Positions 9,105 through 17,438 of a stretch of 20,350 bases of DNA are shown here, in pieces. The position numbers and the translations under genes were made by a program. The stretch covers positions 1 to 20,350 of the forward strand of contig URAN01000055.1 of NCBI GenBank assembly GCA_900545865.1, read 5' to 3'. This DNA comes from an uncultured Eubacteriales bacterium. Its GTDB lineage: Bacteria; Bacillota; Clostridia; Monoglobales; Monoglobaceae. Numbering within the stretch: position 1 is the stretch's first letter; every line of letters begins with the position of its first letter. The notes beneath the pieces are model-generated. The model was not told the DNA's origin, did no database searches, and worked only from the letters and a program-made list of their open reading frames with translations.

Positions 9105-11384
9105 ATGTTAAAAAATGCAAAATACGGATTAATTAAAAGGCTGTTGGTATGCGTGATTTGTCTTTGTGTTGCAATATGCACTTTGGCGGCGTATGCGGAA
9201 GGCAGTGTGTCACCCGATGATACGGCAGAGAAAATAATTCTGTACGGCAGAGATGCGGTGACGGGCAGCGAAACTCGACGCAGCATCAATGTTGACGCGA
9301 AAAAGGATACAGAGTATGTTGCGCTCAATATTCCCAAAGACAGCATAACCGAAAACAGTAAGGTCACAGCCGAATTTGAGTTTTATGCCAAAGAAGAAGG
9401 TGTATACAATCTTACGGGAATAATTTCAAAATATGTAACGGTGGATAATTGGGTAAGTCCCTACAACATATCCGTAAATGACGGACAGCTTACGCCTGCG
9501 GATAAATTAAACGGTTTTTCGCAGACGGACGGCGGATACGGCAATGCTCTTATGGATGTAAACCTCGGCACGGTTTATTTGAAAAACGGAATAAATAAGA
9601 TTGAACTTACATCGGATAAAGCGAGTCAATATGGAAAAACTATTTTGGTGCACATCGGTTCGCTTACATTTACAAAATCAGCCGACACGTCCGATAACGT
9701 ATCGATTGACTATAAAAATTATGCTCTGACGCACATAGACAACCTTGCAAAGCCGAGTGATTTTAACATCAGCCCCAATGCCGAGACGGGTTCAATATTA
9801 ATTCAAACAAGTACAATGACTAATTATAAAGGATATGTTTTGAATTATACGTTCACAGCCCCCAAAGACGGTTTTTATAATCTGTCGGGTTTTATAAACG
9901 GATATAAAAGCGCATATGTTTCGCCGTTTTCAATATCATTTGATGAGAGAGAGCCCGAAAAGATAGCGGACTTGATTGCGGCAAAGAGGGCTGTTGCCGA
10001 CGGTACGATAACGAGTATGACGGCGGCAAATTATAAACTCGGAACAGTATTTTTAAACGGCGGTATTCACACCCTTAAAATTACGGTGGATACATCGATT
10101 AATAATGGCGCGGGCGCGGGATATAAGCTGCAATTCGGAAAGACGGGTCAAAATTTCATTCTTGAATATATAACCAATCAAGACGGAGCGGAAAAGCTTG
10201 CTTTAGAGGGCAATGACTGTGTATACAATACCGCCGAACTTAAAAATACGGCAAAGGAAACACCGCAGAATATAGACGGAGATGTTTATTTATATAACGG
10301 AACGGCGGCGGACAGCGGACAGACTTATACATTTGATTTTTATCCGATTGCAAAGACAAGCGGCTATTATAATATGACATATACGGGAACGTGCAACAGC
10401 AATTATTATTGTCAGCCGACAATAAAGGTCGGAGAGAGCAAGGTGGCGGATATAGCGGAATTGAAAAGCTTGGCGGCGGACAACGGAACTCAAAATTATG
10501 ACATTGGCTCGGTTTGGCTCGATGCCGGGGTAAACAAAGTAACGATTTCGTTTACCGGACATACAAAAGCAACAGCCGGAACCGCTAATCCGGCTTATAA
10601 TATCAGAATAGGCAAAATGAGTTTTGAAAAAAAGACCGAAGATATATTCATAACGGCTGAATCTCCGTTGTATTATATCGGCACGTCAAAGCAAGTGCGC
10701 GGCGGTGGTAACAGTGCGGTTGAACGCTCGACATACATCTATGTTGATACAACCGATTCAAAAAACGCGCCGTCATACAGCCTTTATGTGCCAAAGAGCG
10801 GTGAATATGATTTTACCGTCATTGCAAACGGACTTTTAAAGGATATAACATTTGATTCGGCGGTTACTGTCGGGGTTATATCGAGCACAGCCGGTAACGA
10901 TTATGTTGACGAGCATAAAACAGATAAGGTTCAGCTTTCAAAGGGGTTGCATACATTAACCGTTAATATGAAAACGGCGGCAGATTCATCCGCGAAATTT
11001 AATCTTGATTATATAAAGGCGGCGGCAATACCCGAAAGTTTTAAAATAAAAGCCGTGAACGCTCAGAGGTACGAGAGAGAACCCGGAGGCACCGCTTATC
11101 CGAATTCACGCAGTATAGTTTTAAACGCGGTAAATACGGAACAGGGCGAAAAATCGGTGACCGTTATCATAGCGGAATACGACAAAAACACGGGTGTGCT
11201 TTGCGGAATGTTTGCAAAGGACGAAACACTCGAGAGCGGAAACAACTTTATAAATTATGATTTAACGGATGAACTTACACAGGGAATATTTGAAAATGAG
11301 GTAAAGGTTATGATGTTTGAAAACACACAAAATATCAGACCTGTTATGCAAAGAGTTGATTTTGCGTCAAAAGGTCAAGCTTGA
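9105..11384 (+). CDS. Secreted protein made of four binding-like modules, no enzyme domain, 759 aa
   Basis: The signal peptide runs to AYA|E near residue 31. Four beta-sandwich modules follow, at about 40-195, 198-355, 363-510 and 512-645. Modules 1-3 share a pattern of an aromatic strand (EGVYNLTGI, DGFYNLSGF, SGYYNMTYT) and a later LGTVYLKNGINKIEL-like strand. Modules 3 and 4 match the two N-terminal modules of the 1369-aa glycosidase (EKL...GNDC and ITAESP(M/L)Y). The C-terminal ~100 residues end EVKVMMFENTQNIRPVMQ, similar to that enzyme's tail. There is no catalytic Glu pair, SLH or LPXTG. AGGAGG lies 7 nt before the ATG and 22 bp after the enzyme's stop. It probably binds the same glycan as its neighbour. 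It precedes the permeases, where a solute-binding protein often sits, but it does not look like one. Confidence 0.75.
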   Translation: MLKNAKYGLIKRLLVCVICLCVAICTLAAYAEGSVSPDDTAEKIILYGRDAVTGSETRRSINVDAKKDTEYVALNIPKDSITENSKVTAEFEFYAKEEGVYNLTGIISKYVTVDNWVSPYNISVNDGQLTPADKLNGFSQTDGGYGNALMDVNLGTVYLKNGINKIELTSDKASQYGKTILVHIGSLTFTKSADTSDNVSIDYKNYALTHIDNLAKPSDFNISPNAETGSILIQTSTMTNYKGYVLNYTFTAPKDGFYNLSGFINGYKSAYVSPFSISFDEREPEKIADLIAAKRAVADGTITSMTAANYKLGTVFLNGGIHTLKITVDTSINNGAGAGYKLQFGKTGQNFILEYITNQDGAEKLALEGNDCVYNTAELKNTAKETPQNIDGDVYLYNGTAADSGQTYTFDFYPIAKTSGYYNMTYTGTCNSNYYCQPTIKVGESKVADIAELKSLAADNGTQNYDIGSVWLDAGVNKVTISFTGHTKATAGTANPAYNIRIGKMSFEKKTEDIFITAESPLYYIGTSKQVRGGGNSAVERSTYIYVDTTDSKNAPSYSLYVPKSGEYDFTVIANGLLKDITFDSAVTVGVISSTAGNDYVDEHKTDKVQLSKGLHTLTVNMKTAADSSAKFNLDYIKAAAIPESFKIKAVNAQRYEREPGGTAYPNSRSIVLNAVNTEQGEKSVTVIIAEYDKNTGVLCGMFAKDETLESGNNFINYDLTDELTQGIFENEVKVMMFENTQNIRPVMQRVDFASKGQA

Positions 11385-11397
11385 ATCCGAAATAACG

Positions 11398-11424
11398 GCG
11401 GCACGGTATCAAATTCCGTGCCGC
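11398..11424 (+). terminator. Hairpin after the 759-aa gene, possible terminator or attenuator
   Basis: A perfect 9-bp GC-rich stem (GCGGCACGG / CCGTGCCGC) encloses a 9-nt loop. The following sequence, GGAAATTTTGAT, has only a four-T run, so termination would be partial. It starts 13 bp after the stop and separates the surface-protein genes from the permeases. It could instead act as a 3' stabilising hairpin. Confidence 0.6.
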
Positions 11425-11441
11425 GGAAATTTTGATACAGA

Positions 11442-11471
11442 CTTGAATAATATTTTCTTGGATAATATTTT
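11442..11471 (+). repeat. Tandem 15-bp direct repeat upstream of the permease genes
   Basis: Two head-to-tail copies, CTTGAATAATATTTT and CTTGGATAATATTTT, differ at one base and end 7 bp before the ribosome binding site of the first permease. Side-by-side direct repeats are typical of AraC-family operators. The CTTGAAT-ATA core resembles the left arm of the divergent promoter at 18895-18929. Binding is not shown by the sequence alone. Confidence 0.65.
11443..11471 (+). promoter_or_regulatory. Weak candidate promoter inside the tandem repeat
   Basis: TTGAAT (11443-11448) and TATTTT (11466-11471) are 17 bp apart. The -10 matches only four of six consensus positions. If used, it would drive the permeases separately from the upstream genes, which the preceding hairpin makes plausible. 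Confidence 0.25.
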
Positions 11472-11494
11472 ATACATCGGAGGTAAAAAACAAA

Positions 11495-12415
11495 ATGACA
11501 AGTAATCAAACAATAAAACGAAAAAAACTGAATCGGCATAATCTTACGCCGTATCTTTATATAGTACCGGTGTTTTTAATGCTTATACTGTTTGTGCTGA
11601 AACCGTTTGTATTTGCGGTTATCAAGTCTTTTTTCAGATATGATGGTGCGTCGGTGAATGAATACATAGGTTGGGATAACTATAAAAGACTTTTTTCCGA
11701 TACGGTTTTCTTTAAATCTCTCGGAAATATGCTTTTCTTTATAATAGCGGATACGATAAAATTCCTTCTTCCGATAATAGCGGCCGAATTGTGCTTTAAT
11801 CTTAAATCCGTAAGGAAACAGAATTTTTATCGCACATCGCTGATTATTCCTATGGTTATTCCGTCGGTAATAACATTTCTTGTCTGGAAGTTTTTGTATT
11901 ATCCGGGAATAGGCGTAATAGCGTCAATATTGACAAAGTGCGGAGTGTCGCCAAGCTCAATACCGATGTTTCTCGGTGATACGCACTGGGTGAAATACTC
12001 AATGGCGGCGATAGGCTTTCCGTGGGTTGCGGGTATAAACTTTCTTTTGACGTTTGCCGCCCTTCAATCACTCGATACGTCTATGTTTGAGGCGGCGGTT
12101 ATAGACGGCTGTCCGCGTTGGAAAAGAATTATACATATTGATATTCCGTGTATCGCGTCACAGCTCAAAACCCTGTATGTCCTTCTTTTTATGGGAATAG
12201 TACAGAACTATGAAAGTGTTCTCATACTGACACAGGGCGGCCCTCAAAATTCATCGATTGTACCGGGACTTTATATGTATAATGTATCATTCAGCCCGAA
12301 CGGAAGCTCTGAATCACTTTACGGATATTCCTGTGCAATGGCGGTTGTTCTGTTTTTGATTTGCTTTTTTGTGAGCGCGTTTATCATCAAAGAAAAAAAG
12401 GAGGAAGCAAGATAA
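11495..12415 (+). CDS. Carbohydrate ABC transporter permease, CUT1 family (MalF/UgpA-like), 306 aa
   Basis: An inner-membrane subunit of a sugar importer. After a basic N-terminus comes a first membrane helix (LYIVPVFLMLILFVLKPFVF), further hydrophobic segments giving about six helices, and the cytoplasmic EAA loop (EAAVIDGCPRWKRI from residue 199), which docks on the ATPase. VLILTQGGP is typical of MalF/UgpA-type subunits. Length is normal. GGAGG at 11479-11483 precedes the ATG by 11 nt. The stop overlaps the next start by one base (TAATG), indicating translational coupling of the permease pair. No solute-binding protein or ATPase gene is in the window; CUT1 systems of Firmicutes often share an MsmX-type ATPase encoded elsewhere. 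Substrate is presumably an oligosaccharide released by the neighbouring enzymes. Confidence 0.92.
   Translation: MTSNQTIKRKKLNRHNLTPYLYIVPVFLMLILFVLKPFVFAVIKSFFRYDGASVNEYIGWDNYKRLFSDTVFFKSLGNMLFFIIADTIKFLLPIIAAELCFNLKSVRKQNFYRTSLIIPMVIPSVITFLVWKFLYYPGIGVIASILTKCGVSPSSIPMFLGDTHWVKYSMAAIGFPWVAGINFLLTFAALQSLDTSMFEAAVIDGCPRWKRIIHIDIPCIASQLKTLYVLLFMGIVQNYESVLILTQGGPQNSSIVPGLYMYNVSFSPNGSSESLYGYSCAMAVVLFLICFFVSAFIIKEKKEEAR
12398..12404 (+). promoter_or_regulatory. Ribosome binding site that decides the start of the second permease
   Basis: AAGGAGG lies inside the 3' end of the first permease gene, 10 nt before the ATG at 12415. An upstream in-frame TTG (12361) would add 18 residues lying within the previous gene and has no comparable site, so it is not used. 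Confidence 0.7.
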
Positions 12416-13236
12416 TGAAAAAACATAACGGTTCGGATTTGATTATAAGAATAATATTGTTTTTGTTTTTAATCAGTACGGTATTGCCGCTTTTGATAAT
12501 GATTTTCACATCGCTTAAAGACGAAACACAGATTCTGCAAAACTTTTGGGGAATTTCTCTTCCGTTTCATTGGGAGAACTATACCGAGGCATGGAATGAG
12601 ATTGGCGGATACTTTTATAATTCGTTTAAAGTAACGCTTTTGTCGGTCGGCGGCATCGTTGTTATTTCGACTCTTGCCGGTTATGCTTTTGCAAAGCTCC
12701 CGATGAAAGGCAGACAGCCGCTTTATATGATAGTTATGAGCTTTCGTATGGTTCCGGTCGGACTTTTGATTATACCGATGTTTATGAATGTGCTGTCGCT
12801 TAACTTGGACAACAGCCACTGGGGCGTTATTCTTGTGAATATGGCAACGGGAAGCACTATGGCGGTTATGCTTACAAAGAGTTTTTTTGAACAGCTTCCG
12901 AATTCGATATTCGAATCGGCAAAGATTGACGGCGCGGGTGAGCTTGCGGTTATGACAAAAATACTCTTGCCGCTTTCCAAGCCTATCATAGGAACAGTAG
13001 CGGTCTTTAACTTTTTTACGTATTTTAACCAGTTTATGTGGCCGTACATAGTTCTCAGTGACAAATCACTTAAAACCATACCGATTGGTTTGAATACCCT
13101 TGCAGGCGAGTTCGGTATAAATTTCGGTTTGCAGACGGCAGGGTATACGCTGGTTGCCGTACCGTTGGTTATATTATTCCTTGCAACGTCAAAAATTTAT
13201 GTCGGCGGTATAACCTCGGGCGCGGTTAAAGGATAG
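12415..13236 (+). CDS. Carbohydrate ABC transporter permease, CUT1 family (MalG/AraQ-like), 273 aa
   Basis: The second membrane subunit of the importer, pairing with the product of 11495-12415. An N-terminal helix (IIRIILFLFLISTVLPLLIM) is followed by the loop SLKDETQI and the WENYTEAWNEIG segment usual in MalG-type subunits, about five more helices, and the EAA loop (ESAKIDGAGELAVMTKILLP from residue 167). It ends YVGGITSGAVKG, a common tail in this family. The start is fixed by AAGGAGG at 12398-12404 and by the one-base overlap with the upstream stop. The SLH-anchored glycosidase begins 39 bp downstream with no visible terminator, so transport and hydrolysis genes are probably co-transcribed. 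Confidence 0.92.
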   Translation: MKKHNGSDLIIRIILFLFLISTVLPLLIMIFTSLKDETQILQNFWGISLPFHWENYTEAWNEIGGYFYNSFKVTLLSVGGIVVISTLAGYAFAKLPMKGRQPLYMIVMSFRMVPVGLLIIPMFMNVLSLNLDNSHWGVILVNMATGSTMAVMLTKSFFEQLPNSIFESAKIDGAGELAVMTKILLPLSKPIIGTVAVFNFFTYFNQFMWPYIVLSDKSLKTIPIGLNTLAGEFGINFGLQTAGYTLVAVPLVILFLATSKIYVGGITSGAVKG

Positions 13237-13263
13237 TCGTATTATTATAAGAATAAAGCGATT

Positions 13264-13268
13264 GGAGG
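13264..13268 (+). promoter_or_regulatory. Ribosome binding site supporting a TTG start
   Basis: GGAGG lies 7 nt before TTG at 13276. The next in-frame ATG codons (from 13312) lack such a site, so TTG is chosen and gives a basic N-region before the signal helix. Confidence 0.65.
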
Positions 13269-13275
13269 TATAAAC

Positions 13276-16200
13276 TTGAAAAGAAAATCCGAAATAAAAA
13301 CTTTATCAAAAATGATGAAGAAATTGCTATCGGCGGTTGTTTCGGCATCGGTTGTGCTGAGCGGCGGTATATTTGCCGGGAGGCAATCATACGTATATGC
13401 CGAGGATGAGGTAAATAAGGCGATAAGGGTGGAGGGTGAAAATCCTTATGCGACAAATTTTTCGCCGAGTATTACATATAACGAAACAGTAAGCGGCGGA
13501 GCGTTTCTTGTGCTGCATACCGAAAAAGACCCGCCCGAAAAGGACGGCAAGTATTATGCGACATACAAAGTCAATCTTCCCGAGGCAGGCGCATATAATA
13601 TGACATTTGCCGGATTGAGATACGGTGCGTCATGGGCATCATACATCGGCGTTTCGGTGAACGGCGGCGAGATAATAAGCTCAATGACAGACGGTGTTGA
13701 TTTAAAAAAGATTGATGGCGGAATGTACGGTACGCGTTTTGAAAATCTCGGCGGGTTTGTAAAGGGAGAAAATACGGTAACAATCTGGTGTATGGGCTAT
13801 CGTTCGGATTCAAACCACTATATTGTTCATACCGATTATCTCGAATTTACCAAAGGAGAATGGGCAATAAACAGGGTGAAGCTTACGGACAACCGAACAA
13901 ATTATATATATATTGACGGTGATTGCGCAAAGTTTGAAACGGTATACTCCGAAAGTCTGCCGGAGGATAAACAAATAGAATATGAGCTAACGGATTTTTG
14001 GGGTAATGCTAAAAAATCGGGAGTGATTTCGGCTAAAAAAGGTGACAAAAGCAACGGAGAGGAACTCGGGGTCTTGCCGGTCGGGCATTATACGATTCAC
14101 GTAAGAGAAAAAGGTTCGGACAAAGAAACAAAAGCGTTTATGGCGGTTGTTCCGAATCCGGATGACAGGGTATATAACGAAGAATCTCCGTTCGGACTTG
14201 ACGGCGCTTTTGCGTGGGTTGTCGATAAGTCTGAGGTTGACGGACTTTTGCTTGCCGAAAAACTCGCAGGATGCGTTTGGAACAGAGACAGAATGAGTAT
14301 TAAGTCGCTGTATAACTCAAAAGGAGAAATTGACTTTTCTCTGACAAATAACAGAGAAGTTTTTAAAAAGACAAAAGAGCTCGGTATGTGTTCGATGCCG
14401 TGCATCGTGTATTTCCCGAGTGATATGACGGTGGCGGAGAACAGTATGATTGCCGATGACTTGCTCGGCGTTTACAAGTTTGGATTGGCAATGGGAAAGG
14501 AATACGGAAACAATGTTGCGGATTATGAACTTTGGAACGAACCCGAGGTTGATAATATTCAGACCACACCGTCGGATACGGCGGACAGATTTTCGGGAAT
14601 GATAAAGGCGTTGTCGCTCGGAATCGCTGATTCGGGGACGGACGCAAAGGTTTCAAGCCCGGGCTTTACAGGGAATATGGAAAGCTATCTGGATTTGTGC
14701 CTGCGCAATGATATGACGCGGTTTTTGGATGCGGTCAACTTTCATATGCATCAGACGCAAAGCGATGATAAAAGCAAAATGATATATACTCTTCCTGACG
14801 GAACGCGGTCGAATATTGCGAACATAATGGATTTGTACGGCGAAAACAGTAAGGCAATACGCCTGAACGAAGCAGGAATAATTGTGCCGAGAAATGAAAA
14901 GTATTTTAACCAAACAGAACAAACCGTAAGGGCAAATTATATTGTAACGGCAAATATCGAGTCGCTGTCGCGCGGAATAGAACAGTATTATTGGTTTGTT
15001 GTCAAGTGGCGCAACGGCGACGGTATGGCAATGTTTACATCCGATGACAGCGGACCGTATGCGGATTACAGTGCATATTCAAATATGACATATACTATGG
15101 GAACGCCCGAATATAAGGGAACGGTGAACGGAATCTCGGATACGGCGAGCGGTTATGTTTTTAAAAATAAAGACAGCGGAAACGATGTTATGGTTCTTTG
15201 GGATACAAACGAATCCGAGTTTGTACTCAAAACGGATAGGACTGTGAAAATCGTTGATATTATGGGCGGTCGGAAGACGCTTGAACCTGACGGCGGATAT
15301 GTAAAAATAGAATATGGCGATTCACCGATATATGTGTGCGTTGACGGAAGTTTTGATGACGAAGTGTATACAAAGGCAAAAAAAGTTCTTGAAAGGCGTG
15401 ACGGGGCGGACAGAAACAGTTTTACCAAAGCAGACAGAGTTTTGATACAACAAATATATCCGAGCGATACCGCAGAGAATGCAAAGAAAAAGGGTTATTG
15501 CATTTCGGGCGGTGGAACAACCGTTACGGTGAGAGTTGCAAATTTAAACGGCGAACCGATGAACGGTACGATTATCGGCGAAAGTTTTGACGGCTGGAAG
15601 TTATCGGAAAACGAGATTCCCGTATCACTTGACCCTTTATCTCAAAAAGATTTTACGATAAGAATTACGCCGACCGATTCTGTGAGGTATAATACAAAGT
15701 CAACAATAAAGTTCAGCGGTATATTTGACGGAGATAAAACCACGAACAGCGAAGCGGTAATTCAGCTGCCGAAAGACGGTCTTTATAAATGGGTTGACGA
15801 TATATCGGAACAGCTTTTATCCGTTGACGGATGGGCGACGGACCGCATAGGCGGTTATGATGTCGGAAGCAGATACACGGTTGAACAGACAAGTGACGGT
15901 GTGAGATTTAAGTTTGATTTTGCCAACGGAACAGGTGACAGATGGGCTTTCCCGTATAAATTCTTTTCCGAAATAGGCGATTTTACAAACAGCGACGGAA
16001 TCGTTATCAGATATAAATGCGACGAGGATATGGCGGCAGAGGATAAAAGAGTAAAGACTGTGCTTATTGTAAGAGAGAGTCTTACCGGTGCTCAATACTA
16101 TACCGAGGACGGATTCTATATGCAAAAGGGAGAACACGAGGCGCTTGTGCCGTGGGATAAATTTATACCTCACAGCGGAAGCGACCCGAATTACATTTTG

Positions 16201-17151
16201 GATACAGACGATATAACGAGACTCTCGTTCGGTATAAACTGTTACGGCTCGGCATATGATATTCCCGGTTATACAATTGAAAAAATCGGAACATATATCG
16301 GTGCCGAAAAGGTTGAAAAACATGGTGGAATAAAACCTGTTTATCCTCAAAACGGAGAGAGCGTAACCGACAACGGTGCGAGAGAGTTTACCTCTGTGAT
16401 TGAGGAAAACGAAATTCCGGTTGACGCGGAGAGTATAAAGGTTTATCTCGATACTTTCCCGGTCGAATGTTCGGTGGATAACGATACAATAAAAGTTAAT
16501 ATTGATTCACAAATAGGCAAAGGGGTGCATAAGCTGACTTATAATTATAAATGTACCGACGGTACGGCGTATAATGAGAATGTGGAATTTGCGGCAGGAA
16601 GTGACGGCGGATTTTCTGACGTTTCGGATGATTTTTGGGCGAGAGCGGCAATAGAGAACTTAAAACTCAGAAATATAGTTCAAGGTGATGAAAACGGAAA
16701 ATTTAATCCGAATGATAATGTAACGCGTGCGGAATTTCTAAAAATTGCCGATTTGGCTTTCGGTATGGAACAAATTTATACACAAAGCGGTTTTAAAGAT
16801 GTGACAGAGGCGGATTGGTTTTACGCGTATGTGGCACGGGCAAACAGCGCCGCGGCGTTTGACGGAATCTATACCGAAGAATTTGACGGCGACAAAATAA
16901 TAACACGTGATGAAATGGCGGCGATTTTATACAGACTTGCAAAGAAAAGCGGTTGCAGCTTTAATCAGATTGAAACGCCATACGTCTTTTTTGACAGAGA
17001 TGATATAGGCGAATATGCACGAGAAGCGGTTAAAAAGCTTCAAACATCAGGCGTTTTGCACGGCACGGGAAACAGAATGTTTGAACCCCGAATTGGGCTT
17101 ACACGCGCTGAGGCGGCACAAGCGGTCTATAATACACTGAAAATAAAATAA
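13276..17151 (+). CDS. SLH-anchored clan GH-A-like glycoside hydrolase, 1291 aa (TTG start)
   Basis: The signal peptide is probably cut at YVYA|E near residue 42. Residues ~49-190 are a CBM6/35-like module (AIRVEGENPY...HTDYLEF), ~195-300 a beta domain with LPVGHYTIHV, and ~305-690 a (beta/alpha)8 barrel with its trailing beta domain. ELWNEPE gives acid/base Glu422; RLNEAG gives nucleophile candidate Glu532, 110 residues later. NFHMH and YYWFVVKW match barrel strands 6 and 8. An Ig-like domain (~721-835) and a CBM-like sandwich (~837-1012) resemble those of the 1369-aa enzyme. Three SLH segments (~1113, ~1173 and ~1238 to the end) anchor it to the cell wall. Lying 39 bp after the permeases, it probably cuts the glycan at the surface for immediate import. 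The substrate is unknown. Confidence 0.85.
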   Translation: MKRKSEIKTLSKMMKKLLSAVVSASVVLSGGIFAGRQSYVYAEDEVNKAIRVEGENPYATNFSPSITYNETVSGGAFLVLHTEKDPPEKDGKYYATYKVNLPEAGAYNMTFAGLRYGASWASYIGVSVNGGEIISSMTDGVDLKKIDGGMYGTRFENLGGFVKGENTVTIWCMGYRSDSNHYIVHTDYLEFTKGEWAINRVKLTDNRTNYIYIDGDCAKFETVYSESLPEDKQIEYELTDFWGNAKKSGVISAKKGDKSNGEELGVLPVGHYTIHVREKGSDKETKAFMAVVPNPDDRVYNEESPFGLDGAFAWVVDKSEVDGLLLAEKLAGCVWNRDRMSIKSLYNSKGEIDFSLTNNREVFKKTKELGMCSMPCIVYFPSDMTVAENSMIADDLLGVYKFGLAMGKEYGNNVADYELWNEPEVDNIQTTPSDTADRFSGMIKALSLGIADSGTDAKVSSPGFTGNMESYLDLCLRNDMTRFLDAVNFHMHQTQSDDKSKMIYTLPDGTRSNIANIMDLYGENSKAIRLNEAGIIVPRNEKYFNQTEQTVRANYIVTANIESLSRGIEQYYWFVVKWRNGDGMAMFTSDDSGPYADYSAYSNMTYTMGTPEYKGTVNGISDTASGYVFKNKDSGNDVMVLWDTNESEFVLKTDRTVKIVDIMGGRKTLEPDGGYVKIEYGDSPIYVCVDGSFDDEVYTKAKKVLERRDGADRNSFTKADRVLIQQIYPSDTAENAKKKGYCISGGGTTVTVRVANLNGEPMNGTIIGESFDGWKLSENEIPVSLDPLSQKDFTIRITPTDSVRYNTKSTIKFSGIFDGDKTTNSEAVIQLPKDGLYKWVDDISEQLLSVDGWATDRIGGYDVGSRYTVEQTSDGVRFKFDFANGTGDRWAFPYKFFSEIGDFTNSDGIVIRYKCDEDMAAEDKRVKTVLIVRESLTGAQYYTEDGFYMQKGEHEALVPWDKFIPHSGSDPNYILDTDDITRLSFGINCYGSAYDIPGYTIEKIGTYIGAEKVEKHGGIKPVYPQNGESVTDNGAREFTSVIEENEIPVDAESIKVYLDTFPVECSVDNDTIKVNIDSQIGKGVHKLTYNYKCTDGTAYNENVEFAAGSDGGFSDVSDDFWARAAIENLKLRNIVQGDENGKFNPNDNVTRAEFLKIADLAFGMEQIYTQSGFKDVTEADWFYAYVARANSAAAFDGIYTEEFDGDKIITRDEMAAILYRLAKKSGCSFNQIETPYVFFDRDDIGEYAREAVKKLQTSGVLHGTGNRMFEPRIGLTRAEAAQAVYNTLKIK

Positions 17152-17156
17152 GGTTG

Positions 17157-17192
17157 ACAAATCCCCAATCGGTGAGCTGATTGGGGATTTGT
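17157..17192 (+). terminator. Strong hairpin closing the glycan locus
   Basis: A perfect 14-bp stem (ACAAATCCCCAATC / GATTGGGGATTTGT) with an 8-nt loop begins 6 bp after the glycosidase stop. No T-run follows (GCAAATATG), although the 3' arm itself contains TTT. Position and strength support termination or 3'-end protection of the operon transcript. Confidence 0.7.
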
Positions 17193-17438
17193 GCAAATAT
17201 GTACGAGAGTGGAATTGCCGAATAATTTGTTTGCGCAAAAACGCGTCAAGGAATTTGATTCTTTATTGTCAATATATCCGTTTTTAACATCTTATCCATA
17301 AATATCATATCGTGATGAAATATCTATGTAAAGCAATGACGGTTACAGCTTTGGTCTTAAAGTCGGTGATATTCCGAACGGAAGCTGTACGGATTATAAA
17401 AAAGTGATATTTTTGACTTATATTGTGCCGTGTTTGGC
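17193..17438. other. Spacer with no intact gene
   Basis: This spacer between the hairpin and the YgjV-family promoter contains only short, stop-interrupted frames. One plus-strand stretch near its right end looks coding-like and is listed separately. No RNA gene, repeat array or insertion sequence is seen. Confidence 0.6.

Noticed and set aside
12361..12414. 18-residue N-terminal extension of the second permease
   Set aside because: It starts at a TTG inside the previous gene without a ribosome binding site; AAGGAGG points to the ATG at 12415.
15817..16350. 177-aa minus-strand frame opposite the SLH-anchored glycosidase
   Set aside because: Antisense to the conserved CBM-like sandwich; no start signal or domain.
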